Positions 1-8,139 of a stretch of DNA of 64,000 bases are shown piece by piece; positions within the stretch are counted from its first letter, which is position 1; every line of letters begins with the position of its first letter. The notes below the pieces were generated by a model. The model was not told the DNA's origin, did no database searches, and worked only from the letters and a program-made list of their open reading frames with translations. The stretch is taken from assembly GCA_900554545.1 (NCBI GenBank), contig USHW01000001.1, positions 1-64,000 of the forward strand, written 5' to 3'. Made by a program: the position numbers and the translations under genes. Source of the DNA: an uncultured Prevotella sp. (GTDB lineage Bacteria; Bacteroidota; Bacteroidia; Bacteroidales; Bacteroidaceae).

Positions 1-2
1 TA

Positions 3-251
3 AGGACTTTAAGTAATGGCACGGAGTTTCATGTACAGGGCTTCAAGATGACGGGATATGTAAAAATAGAATATGATGAAGGCTCGGATACATTTACAAT
101 TACCCTTACTCCTGATGAAAACCAAGGAAACAAAAAAATCATAGAAAACGTTTATCTTGACAACCTCATTTCAGTGATAGACGAAAACGTGGAATATTGC
201 GAGGACTATGAAACCAAGATAAGGCAATGGCTAAGGAAACAAGCGGTCTGA
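3..251 (+). CDS. Hypothetical small protein, 5' end outside window
   Basis: The reading frame is open from the window edge through a stop at 249-251. An internal ATG at 48 would give 67 residues, but the residues before it (TLSNGTEFHVQGFK) look equally protein-like, so the gene probably starts upstream and this is its 3' end. The visible part is acidic, with many Glu/Asp, one YITLTP-like beta stretch and a basic C-terminus (RQWLRKQAV). I recognise no domain. It lies in the AT-rich accessory island upstream of a serine recombinase. Function unknown. Confidence 0.55.
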   Translation, partial: RTLSNGTEFHVQGFKMTGYVKIEYDEGSDTFTITLTPDENQGNKKIIENVYLDNLISVIDENVEYCEDYETKIRQWLRKQAV

Positions 252-549
252 TTATGGGATATTTGAGTCTTTACAAAAATTACAATTACAGGAGAAAAAC
301 AATTAAATGAAAAATCACCTTCTGTAAAACTTCGATTTTCAGTAAACACTTAAATATTTGAAAGACTGAACTCTCTTAAATGCAGGGATATGTGAAAACG
401 GTAAATGTGACAAAAGACCGAAAATCACGTATCTTTATTTTTGTTATTTACGACAACCGAAAATGTGTTCAATCCGTTTTGTGTTCAAATAATAGGCATA
501 ATGTTGGATTGGGCACATTATTTTGTATTCACTTAACTCAAAGAATTAT

Positions 550-1203
550 ATGGAAACAACAGCAGTGGTTTATGCAAGGGTATCGTCTACCAATGACAGG
601 CAGGATACTTCAAGGCAAATCAGGGACTTGGAAATATTGGCGAAAACGAAATCCCTGAAAATCGTGAAAACATACGAGGAACATATATCAGGCGCAAGGA
701 AAACACAGGAAAGGCCAATCCTGAAAGAGTGCCTGTCGTATTGCTTCAAGAATAAAATCGGAATCCTTCTCATATCGGAACTGTCACGCCTCGGAAGGAA
801 TGTTGACGACGTACTCTATAATGTCAGGCTTTGCAAGGAGAAGCACTTGAACGTATATTTCCAGAAAGAGCGGCTCTCGATATTCAACGCCGACGGGAAA
901 GAGCATCCGTTCCTTACGATATTCATAGCCGTACTTGGGACATGCGCGGAAATGGAGAGGGAAAACATCAGGTTCAGGCTCAATTCGGGAAAGGAACAGT
1001 TTGTAGCTAACGGAGGGAAAGTCGGAAGAAAGGCTGGCTACAGGAAACCTGATGACAAGATGAAGGAAGAATATGCCGGGGTGATAAGACTTCTCCACAA
1101 GGGCTACCCGATAAGGATGATTGCCAAGAGCGAGAAAGTCGGTATAAGCACGGTTCAGAGAATAAAGAAAAGGTTTATGGACAATGAAAAGCAAACAGCA
1201 TGA
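550..1203 (+). CDS. Small serine recombinase (resolvase/invertase family)
   Basis: This 217-residue protein has the resolvase catalytic domain at the N-terminus. YARVSS at residues 8-13 contains the expected nucleophile Ser12 and Arg10, and the conserved SRLGR is at 79-83. A basic C-terminal segment ending VGISTVQRIKKRF (about 180-212) fits the helix-turn-helix that reads the recombination site. Length matches small resolvases and invertases, not large phage-type integrases. I chose ATG 550 because the family starts just before YARVS; the upstream TTG at 523 adds nine unrelated residues. The stop overlaps the next small gene by ATGA. It probably catalyses resolution or inversion within the island; no inversion site pair was recognised. 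Confidence 0.9.
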   Translation: METTAVVYARVSSTNDRQDTSRQIRDLEILAKTKSLKIVKTYEEHISGARKTQERPILKECLSYCFKNKIGILLISELSRLGRNVDDVLYNVRLCKEKHLNVYFQKERLSIFNADGKEHPFLTIFIAVLGTCAEMERENIRFRLNSGKEQFVANGGKVGRKAGYRKPDDKMKEEYAGVIRLLHKGYPIRMIAKSEKVGISTVQRIKKRFMDNEKQTA

Positions 1204-1367
1204 TTAGGTATCACTTCAACATCACGATTGGCGGAATAAAACTAAATGTCAACGTAAACGCCAATAACCAACAGACAGCTTACGGAAAGGTAAAACGGCT
1301 CTATCCGATGGCGACTAACATCCACTTGACAAGAACTGAAAGGCTATGGAACCAAGGTATGTTATAA
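1200..1367 (+). CDS. Small hypothetical protein overlapping the recombinase stop
   Basis: A 55-codon frame (MIRYHFNITIGG at the start, RTERLWNQGML at the end) begins in an ATGA overlap with the recombinase stop and ends inside the next small gene. The overlap suggests translational coupling in one transcript. Composition is protein-like and basic, with N-terminal alternating beta-type residues. I recognise no family. Short genes of this kind are common next to mobilisation functions in Bacteroidales elements, but that is only context. Existence as a real gene is likely rather than certain. Confidence 0.5.
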   Translation: MIRYHFNITIGGIKLNVNVNANNQQTAYGKVKRLYPMATNIHLTRTERLWNQGML

Positions 1368-1579
1368 TCCTCGACTTCTGCATCGGAGTCTTGAACATTA
1401 TCAGGCTGACAGACGAGGAAGTAAAAGAATCAGAACGATACGACGACTTCGAGGAATACCTGTCAACGTTGGAGGACAAATACGGCTTCAGGTTGAATAA
1501 TTGCCAGTGGATGACTACGGAGAACTTGAACGTTTACTGGTATGATAACGGACAGGAAGTAAGCATGGAACAATTTTAA
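1346..1579 (+). CDS. Small hypothetical acidic protein of the island
   Basis: A 77-residue frame starting MEPRYVIILDF and ending DNGQEVSMEQF. It begins 22 bp inside the preceding 55-codon gene in another frame, so recombinase, 55-mer and this gene form a tightly overlapped set. It is acidic (EEVKESERYDDFEEY), with a hydrophobic N-terminal stretch too short to be a clear membrane segment. Its stop is followed after 8 bp by a strong terminator hairpin, making it the last gene of the unit. Family not recognised; no function proposed. Confidence 0.6.
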   Translation: MEPRYVIILDFCIGVLNIIRLTDEEVKESERYDDFEEYLSTLEDKYGFRLNNCQWMTTENLNVYWYDNGQEVSMEQF

Positions 1580-1587
1580 CTCTATAC

Positions 1588-1628
1588 AAGGAAGGATGGC
1601 TCTAAACGGCTGTCCTTCTTTTATTTTT
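1588..1628 (+). terminator. Intrinsic terminator, copy 1 of a shared hairpin
   Basis: GAAGGATGGCT, loop CTAAAC, GGCTGTCCTTC forms an 11-bp stem with G-U pairs, followed by a T-rich tract. The same hairpin recurs at 3095 and 4786. Confidence 0.85.
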
Positions 1629-1638
1629 TCATGATATT

Positions 1639-1669
1639 TTTGTCATTTTTGGAAAAAAAAGTATCTTTG
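1639..1669 (+). promoter_or_regulatory. Promoter of the first DUF4143 ATPase gene
   Basis: TTTG at 1639-1642 is followed after 19 bp by TATCTTTG at 1662-1669, matching the Bacteroidetes primary-sigma consensus. The stretch around the -7 box is nearly the same as in the promoter of the second ATPase gene. Confidence 0.8.
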
Positions 1670-1734
1670 TACTGAAAAAACGGTCGACACTTACGACCAA
1701 AGTTTCAGTGATTGACGGATAAAACATTTTTATC

Positions 1735-3060
1735 ATGATAATAAATAGAAACGATTACATAGAGAAGTTGCTTGCTAAACGTTGGAATGGCAAGGTAAAA
1801 ATCATTACGGGGATAAGACGTTGTGGTAAGTCGTTCCTGCTTTCAACCCTTTACAAGAACCGGTTAATTGGGGAAGGCGTTGATGAAAATGATTTTATCG
1901 AAGTCGCCCTTGACAGAAAGTCTGACATGAAATACCGCAACCCTAATGTTTTGTACGACTATATTGTTGGACGTACAAGTGATACGGGAAGAAAATTCTA
2001 TGTCTTCATCGATGAAATACAACTGTCGTATAAAGTGAAAAACGGTGATGTAGAAGAATCTTTGGTGCCGGAAGAGGACAGAGAGATGCTTTATACCACT
2101 TTTTACGACATATTGAACGACTTAATGGCACGTCTAAATCTCGACGTGTATGTTACTGGGTCAAACTCTAAAATGCTGTCGAAAGATATTGTTACGAACT
2201 TTCGTGACAGGGGGTCTGAAATAAAAGTTTATCCATTGTCATTTGCCGAGTATTTATCAGTGTCGGGGTTGGAAAAGGCGGATGCGTTTGAGGAATACTT
2301 GACTTATGGAGGAATGCCTTTGACCGTGCTTGAACATGACGGAAGCGAGAAACGTAAATATCTTCAGGGACTTTTTTCGAATGTATATATTAAGGATATT
2401 GTAGAGCGTTACAAACTTAAGGACGACAGCATATTGGGTGTATTGGTGGATGTTCTCTCATCATCCGTCGGTTCGTTGACAAATCCGAATAAGCTGGCAA
2501 ATACTGCCGGTTCACTTATGGGAAAATCAATTTCATACAACACCGTTAAGAATTATCTTGACTACCTGGAGGACGCCTACCTTTTCCAAAGCGCCAAACG
2601 ATGGAACGTGAAAGGGCGTAAATATTTCGACAACATCCAGAAGTATTACGCAATGGACTTGGGATTGAGGAATGCAAGGTTGAATTTCAGACAGCAGGAA
2701 CGTTCACACTTGATGGAGAATATGATTTATAACGACTTAATCCGTAGAGGATATTCCGTTGATGTAGGAATTGTAGAGCTTACGCAGACAGTAGAAGGCA
2801 AGCGCAGGATGTCACAATATGAAATAGATTTTGTTGTCAACTTGGGAAGCAATAAGGTTTATATCCAGTCTGCATTGAATGTTGACACCCCCGAGAAAAA
2901 AGCACAGGAAACATTCTCGCTAAGGAACACCGGCGACTTCTTCAGGAAAATTGTAGTGTTGGACGGTAACAGCAAACTATGGACCGATGAAGATGGAGTA
3001 ACGTATATTGGCGTAATACCATTCTTATTGGAGGATATTGTAAAGGAGGTAATCCAATGA
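1735..3060 (+). CDS. AAA-family ATPase with DUF4143 domain (copy 1)
   Basis: This 441-residue protein has an N-terminal AAA_14-type P-loop (GIRRCGKS, about residues 26-33) and a Walker B FIDEIQ near 96. A sensor-like VTGSNSKML is near 142, followed by a winged-helix region (NPNKLANTAG). The C-terminal DUF4143 region (MENMIYNDL, then YEIDFVVNLG, YIQSA) resembles a PD-(D/E)XK nuclease fold. Such proteins are widespread in Bacteroidales, and their cellular role is not established. Compared with its paralogue at 3327-4580 it has an extra acidic stretch (YKVKNGDVEESLVPEEDRE) just after Walker B. It has its own promoter and terminator, so it is a monocistronic cassette. Confidence 0.88.
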   Translation: MIINRNDYIEKLLAKRWNGKVKIITGIRRCGKSFLLSTLYKNRLIGEGVDENDFIEVALDRKSDMKYRNPNVLYDYIVGRTSDTGRKFYVFIDEIQLSYKVKNGDVEESLVPEEDREMLYTTFYDILNDLMARLNLDVYVTGSNSKMLSKDIVTNFRDRGSEIKVYPLSFAEYLSVSGLEKADAFEEYLTYGGMPLTVLEHDGSEKRKYLQGLFSNVYIKDIVERYKLKDDSILGVLVDVLSSSVGSLTNPNKLANTAGSLMGKSISYNTVKNYLDYLEDAYLFQSAKRWNVKGRKYFDNIQKYYAMDLGLRNARLNFRQQERSHLMENMIYNDLIRRGYSVDVGIVELTQTVEGKRRMSQYEIDFVVNLGSNKVYIQSALNVDTPEKKAQETFSLRNTGDFFRKIVVLDGNSKLWTDEDGVTYIGVIPFLLEDIVKEVIQ

Positions 3061-3094
3061 TATGAAAAGCTGCCATAAAGTGTTAACACTGAAT

Positions 3095-3136
3095 GGGAAG
3101 GATGGCTCTAAACGGCTGTCTTTCTTTTATTTTTTG
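3095..3136 (+). terminator. Intrinsic terminator, copy 2 of the shared hairpin
   Basis: GGAAGGATGGCT and GGCTGTCTTTC repeat the hairpin seen at 1588, with one base changed in the right arm, followed by TTATTTTTT. It ends the first ATPase gene. The remaining spacer to 3327 is AT-rich, with nothing else recognised. Confidence 0.8.
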
Positions 3137-3326
3137 TCCTAAATAATTTAAATTAAGATGAAAAAATAATTGGATACGAATGTCCCCTTCTAAAATATAT
3201 TGTTTACTTATTGCAATAACCACAAATGTAGTATATTACCACCTTATGTAAAGCAGTAAATACTAAAGAAATGGCAAATATTAAACGTATATTAATTTAG
3301 ATGAATTGCTTACTTCATGGCAGGCA

Positions 3327-4580
3327 TTATATGTCAAGCGAGTTCTCGTTCAACAGGAAGTCGTAAACGCTCATTGTAGTTATACCAGCTTCATTGCGGT
3401 GGACCATTATATCGTCACCGGTAACTATGATTCGTTTGAAGAAATCGTCCACTTTCATTAACGAAGCCTCTTCCTGTTCGACTTTCTCCCTTGTCGGCAA
3501 AGAATACGCCGACTGCACATAATAACGTTTGCTGCCGAGGTTGCATACAAAGTCTATTTCCAATTGCACACGTTGCTGTTTGCCTTCAGGGTTTATCGTC
3601 CTTGTGGGAACAACGCCTACGTCAACGTTAAAGCCACGCATCAGCAGTTCGTTGTATATGGCGTTCTCCATCAAGTGCGTTTTCTCAGTCTGGCGGAAGT
3701 TCAACCTTGCGTTCCTAAGCCCCAAGTCGCAGAAATAATACTTGAACGGCGTGTCAATATAACGTTTGCCTTTTATGTCATACCGTGTGGCTTTCTCTAT
3801 CAGGAAGGCATCCTGGAGATAATCAAGGTATTTCTTTATCGTCGCACTGCTGATTTCCGCTTTCTTCACACTTTTAAACGTGTCTGCAAGTTTGTTCGGA
3901 TTGGTGAGACAACTGACGTTCGACGAAATGATGTCAAGCAGCTCTTCAAGGTCATCATCCTTCCGTATGTTATATCTGTCTTTAATGTCACGAAGGTAGG
4001 TTTCGGTAAACAGCGACTTAAGGAATTGTGATTTTTGCGCTTCCGTGGTATAGTCGAATATCTGTGGCAGGCCGCCGAATGTCATATATTCATCAAGCCC
4101 TTTCTGTTTCGTCCCTTCATAAACGGACATATACTCCTTGAACGACAGCGGATACATCCTTATTTCATGGCCTCTTCCCCTGAACTCGGTTATAACGTCC
4201 TTTGAAAGAAGTCTGGCATTGCTCCCGGTCACATAGATGTCAACATTGCTCCTCCGCAAAAAGCTGTTCAATACGTCGGCAAAATCATCGACCAACTGGA
4301 TTTCGTCAAGAAGGAAATAGTGCATACCATTATCCCTTATGCTTTTGTCAAGGTATTGATAAAGTTCATCCGGATTACGGAGTTTCCTGTTTTGGAAGCT
4401 ATCAAGATCCACCTTTATGATATGAGACACGTCAACACCGCTATTGAGCAGGTTATTATAAAATAGGTTAAACAACAGGTAAGACTTGCCGCACCTTCTT
4501 ATACCAGTGATTATCTTAACGAAGCCGGTATGCCTCATTGCCTCCAATTCTGAGAGGTATCTATCGCGTTTTATTTCCAT
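3327..4580 (-). CDS. AAA-family ATPase with DUF4143 domain (copy 2)
   Basis: This 417-residue paralogue of the 1735-3060 product is on the opposite strand. Walker A GIRRCGKS (about 25-32), Walker B FLLDEIQ, VTGSNARLLSKD, LTNPNKLAD, DLGLRNARLNFRQ and the DUF4143 nuclease-like EIDFVCNLGSK are all present. It lacks the acidic insertion after Walker B. The two genes converge, sharing the 3061-3326 spacer. The start at 4580 gives an N-terminus (MEIKRDRYLSEL) that aligns with the paralogue. It is transcribed from its own consensus promoter. Substrate and role are unknown; ATPase activity and nucleic-acid action are inferred from the family only. Confidence 0.88.
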   Translation of the reverse strand: MEIKRDRYLSELEAMRHTGFVKIITGIRRCGKSYLLFNLFYNNLLNSGVDVSHIIKVDLDSFQNRKLRNPDELYQYLDKSIRDNGMHYFLLDEIQLVDDFADVLNSFLRRSNVDIYVTGSNARLLSKDVITEFRGRGHEIRMYPLSFKEYMSVYEGTKQKGLDEYMTFGGLPQIFDYTTEAQKSQFLKSLFTETYLRDIKDRYNIRKDDDLEELLDIISSNVSCLTNPNKLADTFKSVKKAEISSATIKKYLDYLQDAFLIEKATRYDIKGKRYIDTPFKYYFCDLGLRNARLNFRQTEKTHLMENAIYNELLMRGFNVDVGVVPTRTINPEGKQQRVQLEIDFVCNLGSKRYYVQSAYSLPTREKVEQEEASLMKVDDFFKRIIVTGDDIMVHRNEAGITTMSVYDFLLNENSLDI

Positions 4581-4622
4581 GCTATTTCAGATTTGTGACT
4601 ATATTGCCAGATATTTTCAGTA

Positions 4623-4654
4623 CAAAGATACTCCAATTTTTCCAAAGAGTCAAA
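4623..4654 (-). promoter_or_regulatory. Promoter of the second DUF4143 ATPase gene
   Basis: On the minus strand TTTG (4651-4654) precedes TATCTTTG (4623-4630) with 20 bp between them. GTATCTTTGTACTGAAAA is identical to the sequence around the first ATPase promoter. Confidence 0.8.
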
Positions 4655-4713
4655 CGTCTATTTCATATTTGTGGCATCTTGTCCATATTTACAAAATAAG
4701 TTGTGTTAAAAAC

Positions 4714-4779
4714 ATGGCAAAAATCATCGTTGACTACAAAAAAGCGACGGATGAAGAAATGTCAGTCAATCTTGCTTAA
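4714..4779 (+). CDS. Possible 21-codon peptide or gene remnant before terminator copy 3
   Basis: ATG at 4714 opens a 21-codon frame (MAKIIVDYKKATDEEMSVNLA) ending six bases before the third copy of the island terminator hairpin. The first two copies each follow a full gene, so this may be what remains of a third cassette after deletion, or a genuine short peptide. No promoter in the right place was recognised. Confidence 0.25.
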   Translation: MAKIIVDYKKATDEEMSVNLA

Positions 4780-4785
4780 TATCAT

Positions 4786-4825
4786 AAGGAAGGATGGCTC
4801 TAAACGGCTGTCCTTCTTATATTGT
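4786..4825 (+). terminator. Intrinsic terminator, copy 3 of the shared hairpin
   Basis: AAGGAAGGATGGCT and GGCTGTCCTTCTT match copy 1 through the whole hairpin; the T-tract is interrupted (TATATTGTTC). It follows only a 21-codon frame. Confidence 0.7.
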
Positions 4826-4878
4826 TCATGATGAGATTAGAAAATCAATAATCTGTTTAATATCAAAATGATTTTTGA

Positions 4879-5622
4879 TGGGTTGCAACAAAAAAATGGC
4901 CAGTTATGGTCTTTGTTTATGCAGGGAAAAGAAAAATAGGAACAACTACGTAACGGATTTTTGACAGAGGTTATGCTATTATTTTTGAAGATATGGTAGT
5001 GTGGATTAACAGTCTGCTTCCCATCGACGAAGAGATTAGGCAAACATTAAGAACGGAGGTACGTATGTATCCTGAAAAGGCAATTAGGGAGTTGACTGTT
5101 AATATGCTCATTCATCAGGGTTTTGCAGAACAAGGATTCCCGATGGTAGAAATATATTCGGATAGGATTGAAATCTCCAATCTTGGGCTGCCCCTTATAA
5201 GTGTAGAACACTTTATTGACGAATATCAATCAAGGAACGATTCTTTGGCTGATATTATGAGAAGAATGGGAATATGCGAGGAGATAGGCAGCGGTATGGA
5301 CACGACTATCTTTAGTATCGAACTTTACCAATTGCCCCCATTGCGCTTTCAAGTCCAAGAAAACAGGACAACAGTTACCATCTTTTCATACAGGAAGTTC
5401 GCTGAGATAGATAAGGGAGAGCGTATCAGGGCTTGTTACCAACATGCGTGCCTGAGATATGCTTCAAATGAGAAAATGAACAATCAATCATTGAGAACTA
5501 TACTCGGTATTGAGGATAGGAATTATCCAATGGCTTCACGAATTATAAAAGATACATTGGAGGCAAAATTAATAAAAGAGGAAAGCCTAAATGGAGCATA
5601 GCGGTATAACTATATTCCTTAA
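4879..5622 (+). pseudogene. Decayed C-terminal part of an HATPase_c_4/AlbA_2-type ATP-binding regulator
   Basis: The frame reads like the C-terminal half of RecG-like ATP-binding regulators: INSLLPIDEEIRQ, MYPEKAIRELTVNMLIHQ, DRIEISNLGLPL, SRNDSLADIMRRMGICEE and GSGMD, then a winged-helix-like tail. It is damaged. Upstream coding similarity (WPVMVFVYAGKRKIG) is in the same frame but separated by TAA at 4951. The C-terminus is cut by TAG at 5599, after which RYNYIP continues in frame to TAA at 5620, where intact relatives (from memory) end near YIPFW. The N-terminal DNA-binding half is absent. An ATG at 4993 could still give a 202-residue fragment, but this is best read as a pseudogene. Confidence 0.75.
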
Positions 5623-5640
5623 TTTGGCATAAAGAAACAG

Positions 5641-5747
5641 TGTAACTGGCATGTAACTGATATGTAACTGGGAAAGCATGCGTGCATTATAAGTTTTTGA
5701 TAATCAGTGCGTAAATTTTGCAAAGTCATGTAGCTGGCATGTAACTG
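5641..5747 (+). repeat. TGTAACTG direct repeats at 11-bp period
   Basis: TGTAACTG starts at 5641, 5652 and 5663 (11-bp steps). A second pair (TGTAGCTG at 5729, TGTAACTG at 5740) has the same step. The period is not a multiple of three, so this is not a coding repeat. One-turn spacing suggests protein binding on one DNA face. The rest of 5623-6021 shows nothing else recognisable. Confidence 0.65.
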
Positions 5748-6021
5748 AGAGGTGTGGATACCACAAATAAATAAAACTTTACCTAACATTTGCTATATCA
5801 ATGATCTTGTACTATTGGAATGTTGTCACGGTGTTTTCCATCGTGGTTTTGCGTTATAGGTGATGGAGTTGGCTTTTACTCTGAGATAGTTCTTATCTTC
5901 GTCTTTCCAAGTTTTTTGTTAATTAGAAGAGAAAACATTTTTACCCAGAGGCAATATTCAACAATCACAGAAAACAATCTATATTCTTTACATTCAATAG
6001 GAGTGTTAATCTGGAAAGATT

Positions 6022-6053
6022 TTTGTATGATTAAAAACAAATAATTATATTTG
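6022..6053 (+). promoter_or_regulatory. Promoter of the 585-residue orphan gene
   Basis: TTTG (6022-6025), a 20-bp spacer and TATATTTG (6046-6053) match the Bacteroidetes consensus. The leader to ATG 6136 would be about 75 nt. Confidence 0.75.
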
Positions 6054-6135
6054 CATATAAGTTACCAGAATAAGCGGATGAATAAATCCGTTCATTATAT
6101 TTCTAATTTTGTTTATAAAATTAAATTAACTATCC

Positions 6136-7893
6136 ATGAAAATCGAAAGTGCATTAGATATAATATCCAGAGGCCTTGTCGAAGATTCTTCAAACTTGGA
6201 CAAAGGTTTCCTGTTGTTAAACGCTTTTGTCAAATACCAAAATTCAGAGTTGTCGAAAAATTTGGATGAAACATATAAGCACTTTTTGGATTATGTCCTG
6301 TTTGTTGAAGGACTGCAATATCCTTTCTTTTACTGCCTTAATCGTGTCTTATCTAACTCGGAGACCATTGGCAAACTGTGTACCTACATTATAAACTTGC
6401 AATGCAAGTATGACAAGCGTTTGAATGCAAAAGAAGCATATCAATTATTACTACACATAAACAATGATTTTTATGGTAGTGAAGACAATGATTTGGCAAG
6501 AAGCATATTGGATGCATTTAATTTGCCTGATAAAGTTTATTCTCCTGCAACGGTCGCATTAAGCAATAAAAATATAGACTCATTTATAGAGGCTTTTGGC
6601 AATGAAGATTGCACTGAAATGATGAAATCATTATGGATTCTTAAATTTATGCTATATGGTACGGCTTCATTGGAAGAAGATGAGAAACTTTATAATTCCG
6701 TATGGTTCAATAACCAAACTTATGACATTTTTTTCTTATCGGACTATGATGTAGTTGGTAATACAAAAGATAAGGATACAATAATAAACATGATGAAAAT
6801 GTTTGTATCCACAAATTATTCTGCAGAAATCTCTCATTATAAACCAATACCAGCGATATATAACGAAAAACAATATAAATTAAATTCACTATCACTTGAT
6901 AATACAAGCTTGATTCTCAACAGCTATTTAGAACGTTACATAAAAAATATAAGAACTTCTTCTGATGAATCATTTGAGCATGATTGTAAAAATGATGGCA
7001 ATTATTTAATATTAAATTCCTTGAAGGAGCATAAGGATGTATTAAAAAAAGATTTTGACAAGAATTTTTTTGACACGTTAGAATCAAAATTAAGCAATTA
7101 TTATTTGGTGACAAATAAACCGTTCAAATATTACATCGAATTGTATCTTGCGAAAATATCGTTTTCTTACAATATGGTTAAAAATGCCCTGCCTGATGAC
7201 GGTATTAAGTTTTTGATTAAACAAATAGACCGCTTCCCTGATTTAAAAAAATGGATAATTGGCCCTGATTCATTTTTTGATGTTTATTTTACACGCCTAT
7301 TCCCGGTTAAAGAGAAGGCAATCATACAAAATAAAAAGCAAAATAGCAAAGCCAATATTATAGACAATTCCCTGCAAGAACAATTTGATGGTAAATGTAG
7401 TGGAATAACGATATTTTGTCCCGGACAAGGAGATCAGGCCTATATTCTTTTACTTAAATATTTATATTCATTTTTAACAGGGCAGTTTGCATTCAAAGAT
7501 CCAAAACTAACTAGTGATGAAGCCAAAAATATGAAACTCGATTTAGGCAATAAAACTGAATACATAAACGCGAAAAAATGTTCAGAAGAAGATTTTATCT
7601 ATATATTATGTGGCAAAAAGGACAAAGGGTCTATAAGCAAAAATCCGATAATTGAATGGATAAACACACAAATATCTATGGCGGCTTTCTTTTATGCTTG
7701 TTGCGCAAAGGATGAAGTTTATGCAGAAGAGATGGTATTATCTCCTGACCCAGGATTACATAAAAACTGCTATAGTTATAACGGTAAAGAGATAAAACTT
7801 TCAATAAAAAAAGAGCTAAAGGGTATTGAGAGATATTATAAGTCATGGAAAGCCGTAATAAGACTATGCAATGCAGAAGCAAAAAGATCATAG
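6136..7893 (+). CDS. Large orphan protein of the tRNA-adjacent island, unknown function
   Basis: The predicted protein has 585 residues, is rich in Lys, Asn, Ile and Tyr, and is encoded by DNA far more AT-rich than the chromosome beyond 8214. I recognise no domain, signal peptide or clear membrane segment. The N-terminal 200 residues look alpha-helical, in HEAT- or TPR-like fashion (repeated LLL, LDYV, FFYCLNRVL stretches). The C-terminal third contains a Gly/Cys-rich stretch (GKCSGITIFCPGQGDQAYILLLKYLY). It is the last gene of the island, monocistronic, with a consensus promoter. Single-gene cargo next to a tRNA is often defensive or regulatory, but nothing in the sequence proves that here. 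Confidence 0.8.
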   Translation: MKIESALDIISRGLVEDSSNLDKGFLLLNAFVKYQNSELSKNLDETYKHFLDYVLFVEGLQYPFFYCLNRVLSNSETIGKLCTYIINLQCKYDKRLNAKEAYQLLLHINNDFYGSEDNDLARSILDAFNLPDKVYSPATVALSNKNIDSFIEAFGNEDCTEMMKSLWILKFMLYGTASLEEDEKLYNSVWFNNQTYDIFFLSDYDVVGNTKDKDTIINMMKMFVSTNYSAEISHYKPIPAIYNEKQYKLNSLSLDNTSLILNSYLERYIKNIRTSSDESFEHDCKNDGNYLILNSLKEHKDVLKKDFDKNFFDTLESKLSNYYLVTNKPFKYYIELYLAKISFSYNMVKNALPDDGIKFLIKQIDRFPDLKKWIIGPDSFFDVYFTRLFPVKEKAIIQNKKQNSKANIIDNSLQEQFDGKCSGITIFCPGQGDQAYILLLKYLYSFLTGQFAFKDPKLTSDEAKNMKLDLGNKTEYINAKKCSEEDFIYILCGKKDKGSISKNPIIEWINTQISMAAFFYACCAKDEVYAEEMVLSPDPGLHKNCYSYNGKEIKLSIKKELKGIERYYKSWKAVIRLCNAEAKRS

Positions 7894-8058
7894 AAAATCT
7901 CCGCTGCAAAGAGACGAAATCTTTTGCTTACAGTTAAAGTGTATCGACTACATAAGACGGTTCATGTTCAGACTCGCCATCCAAACGCCTGAGTTTGCCA
8001 TGTTTTATCAAGTGGAAAAAACTACAGCCCCATGTGATTAAAAAATCAACTGACCCAA

Positions 8059-8080
8059 AAAAGACGCCAAAAAGACGCCA
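8059..8080. repeat. Tandem AAAAGACGCCA pair near the island edge
   Basis: Two 11-bp copies sit back to back 60 bp from the tRNA 3' end, and a TTAGCA/TGCTAA inverted repeat lies at about 8086-8106. Position and form fit arm-type sites of an integrase, but no integrase gene is present. The rest of 7894-8139 holds no recognisable gene. Confidence 0.4.
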
Positions 8081-8139
8081 ATTTTAGCAAAAGAAAAATG
8101 CTAAATAATTGAAATTCAGCTACTTAGCACTTTTTATAG

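Noticed and set aside
380..658. A 92-codon frame overlapping the start of the serine recombinase
   Set aside because: It overlaps the recombinase in another frame and has no protein-like pattern or start context.
5820..6044. A 74-codon frame before the orphan gene
   Set aside because: Overlaps the orphan promoter and ends before it; hydrophobic chance frame in AT-rich DNA with no support.
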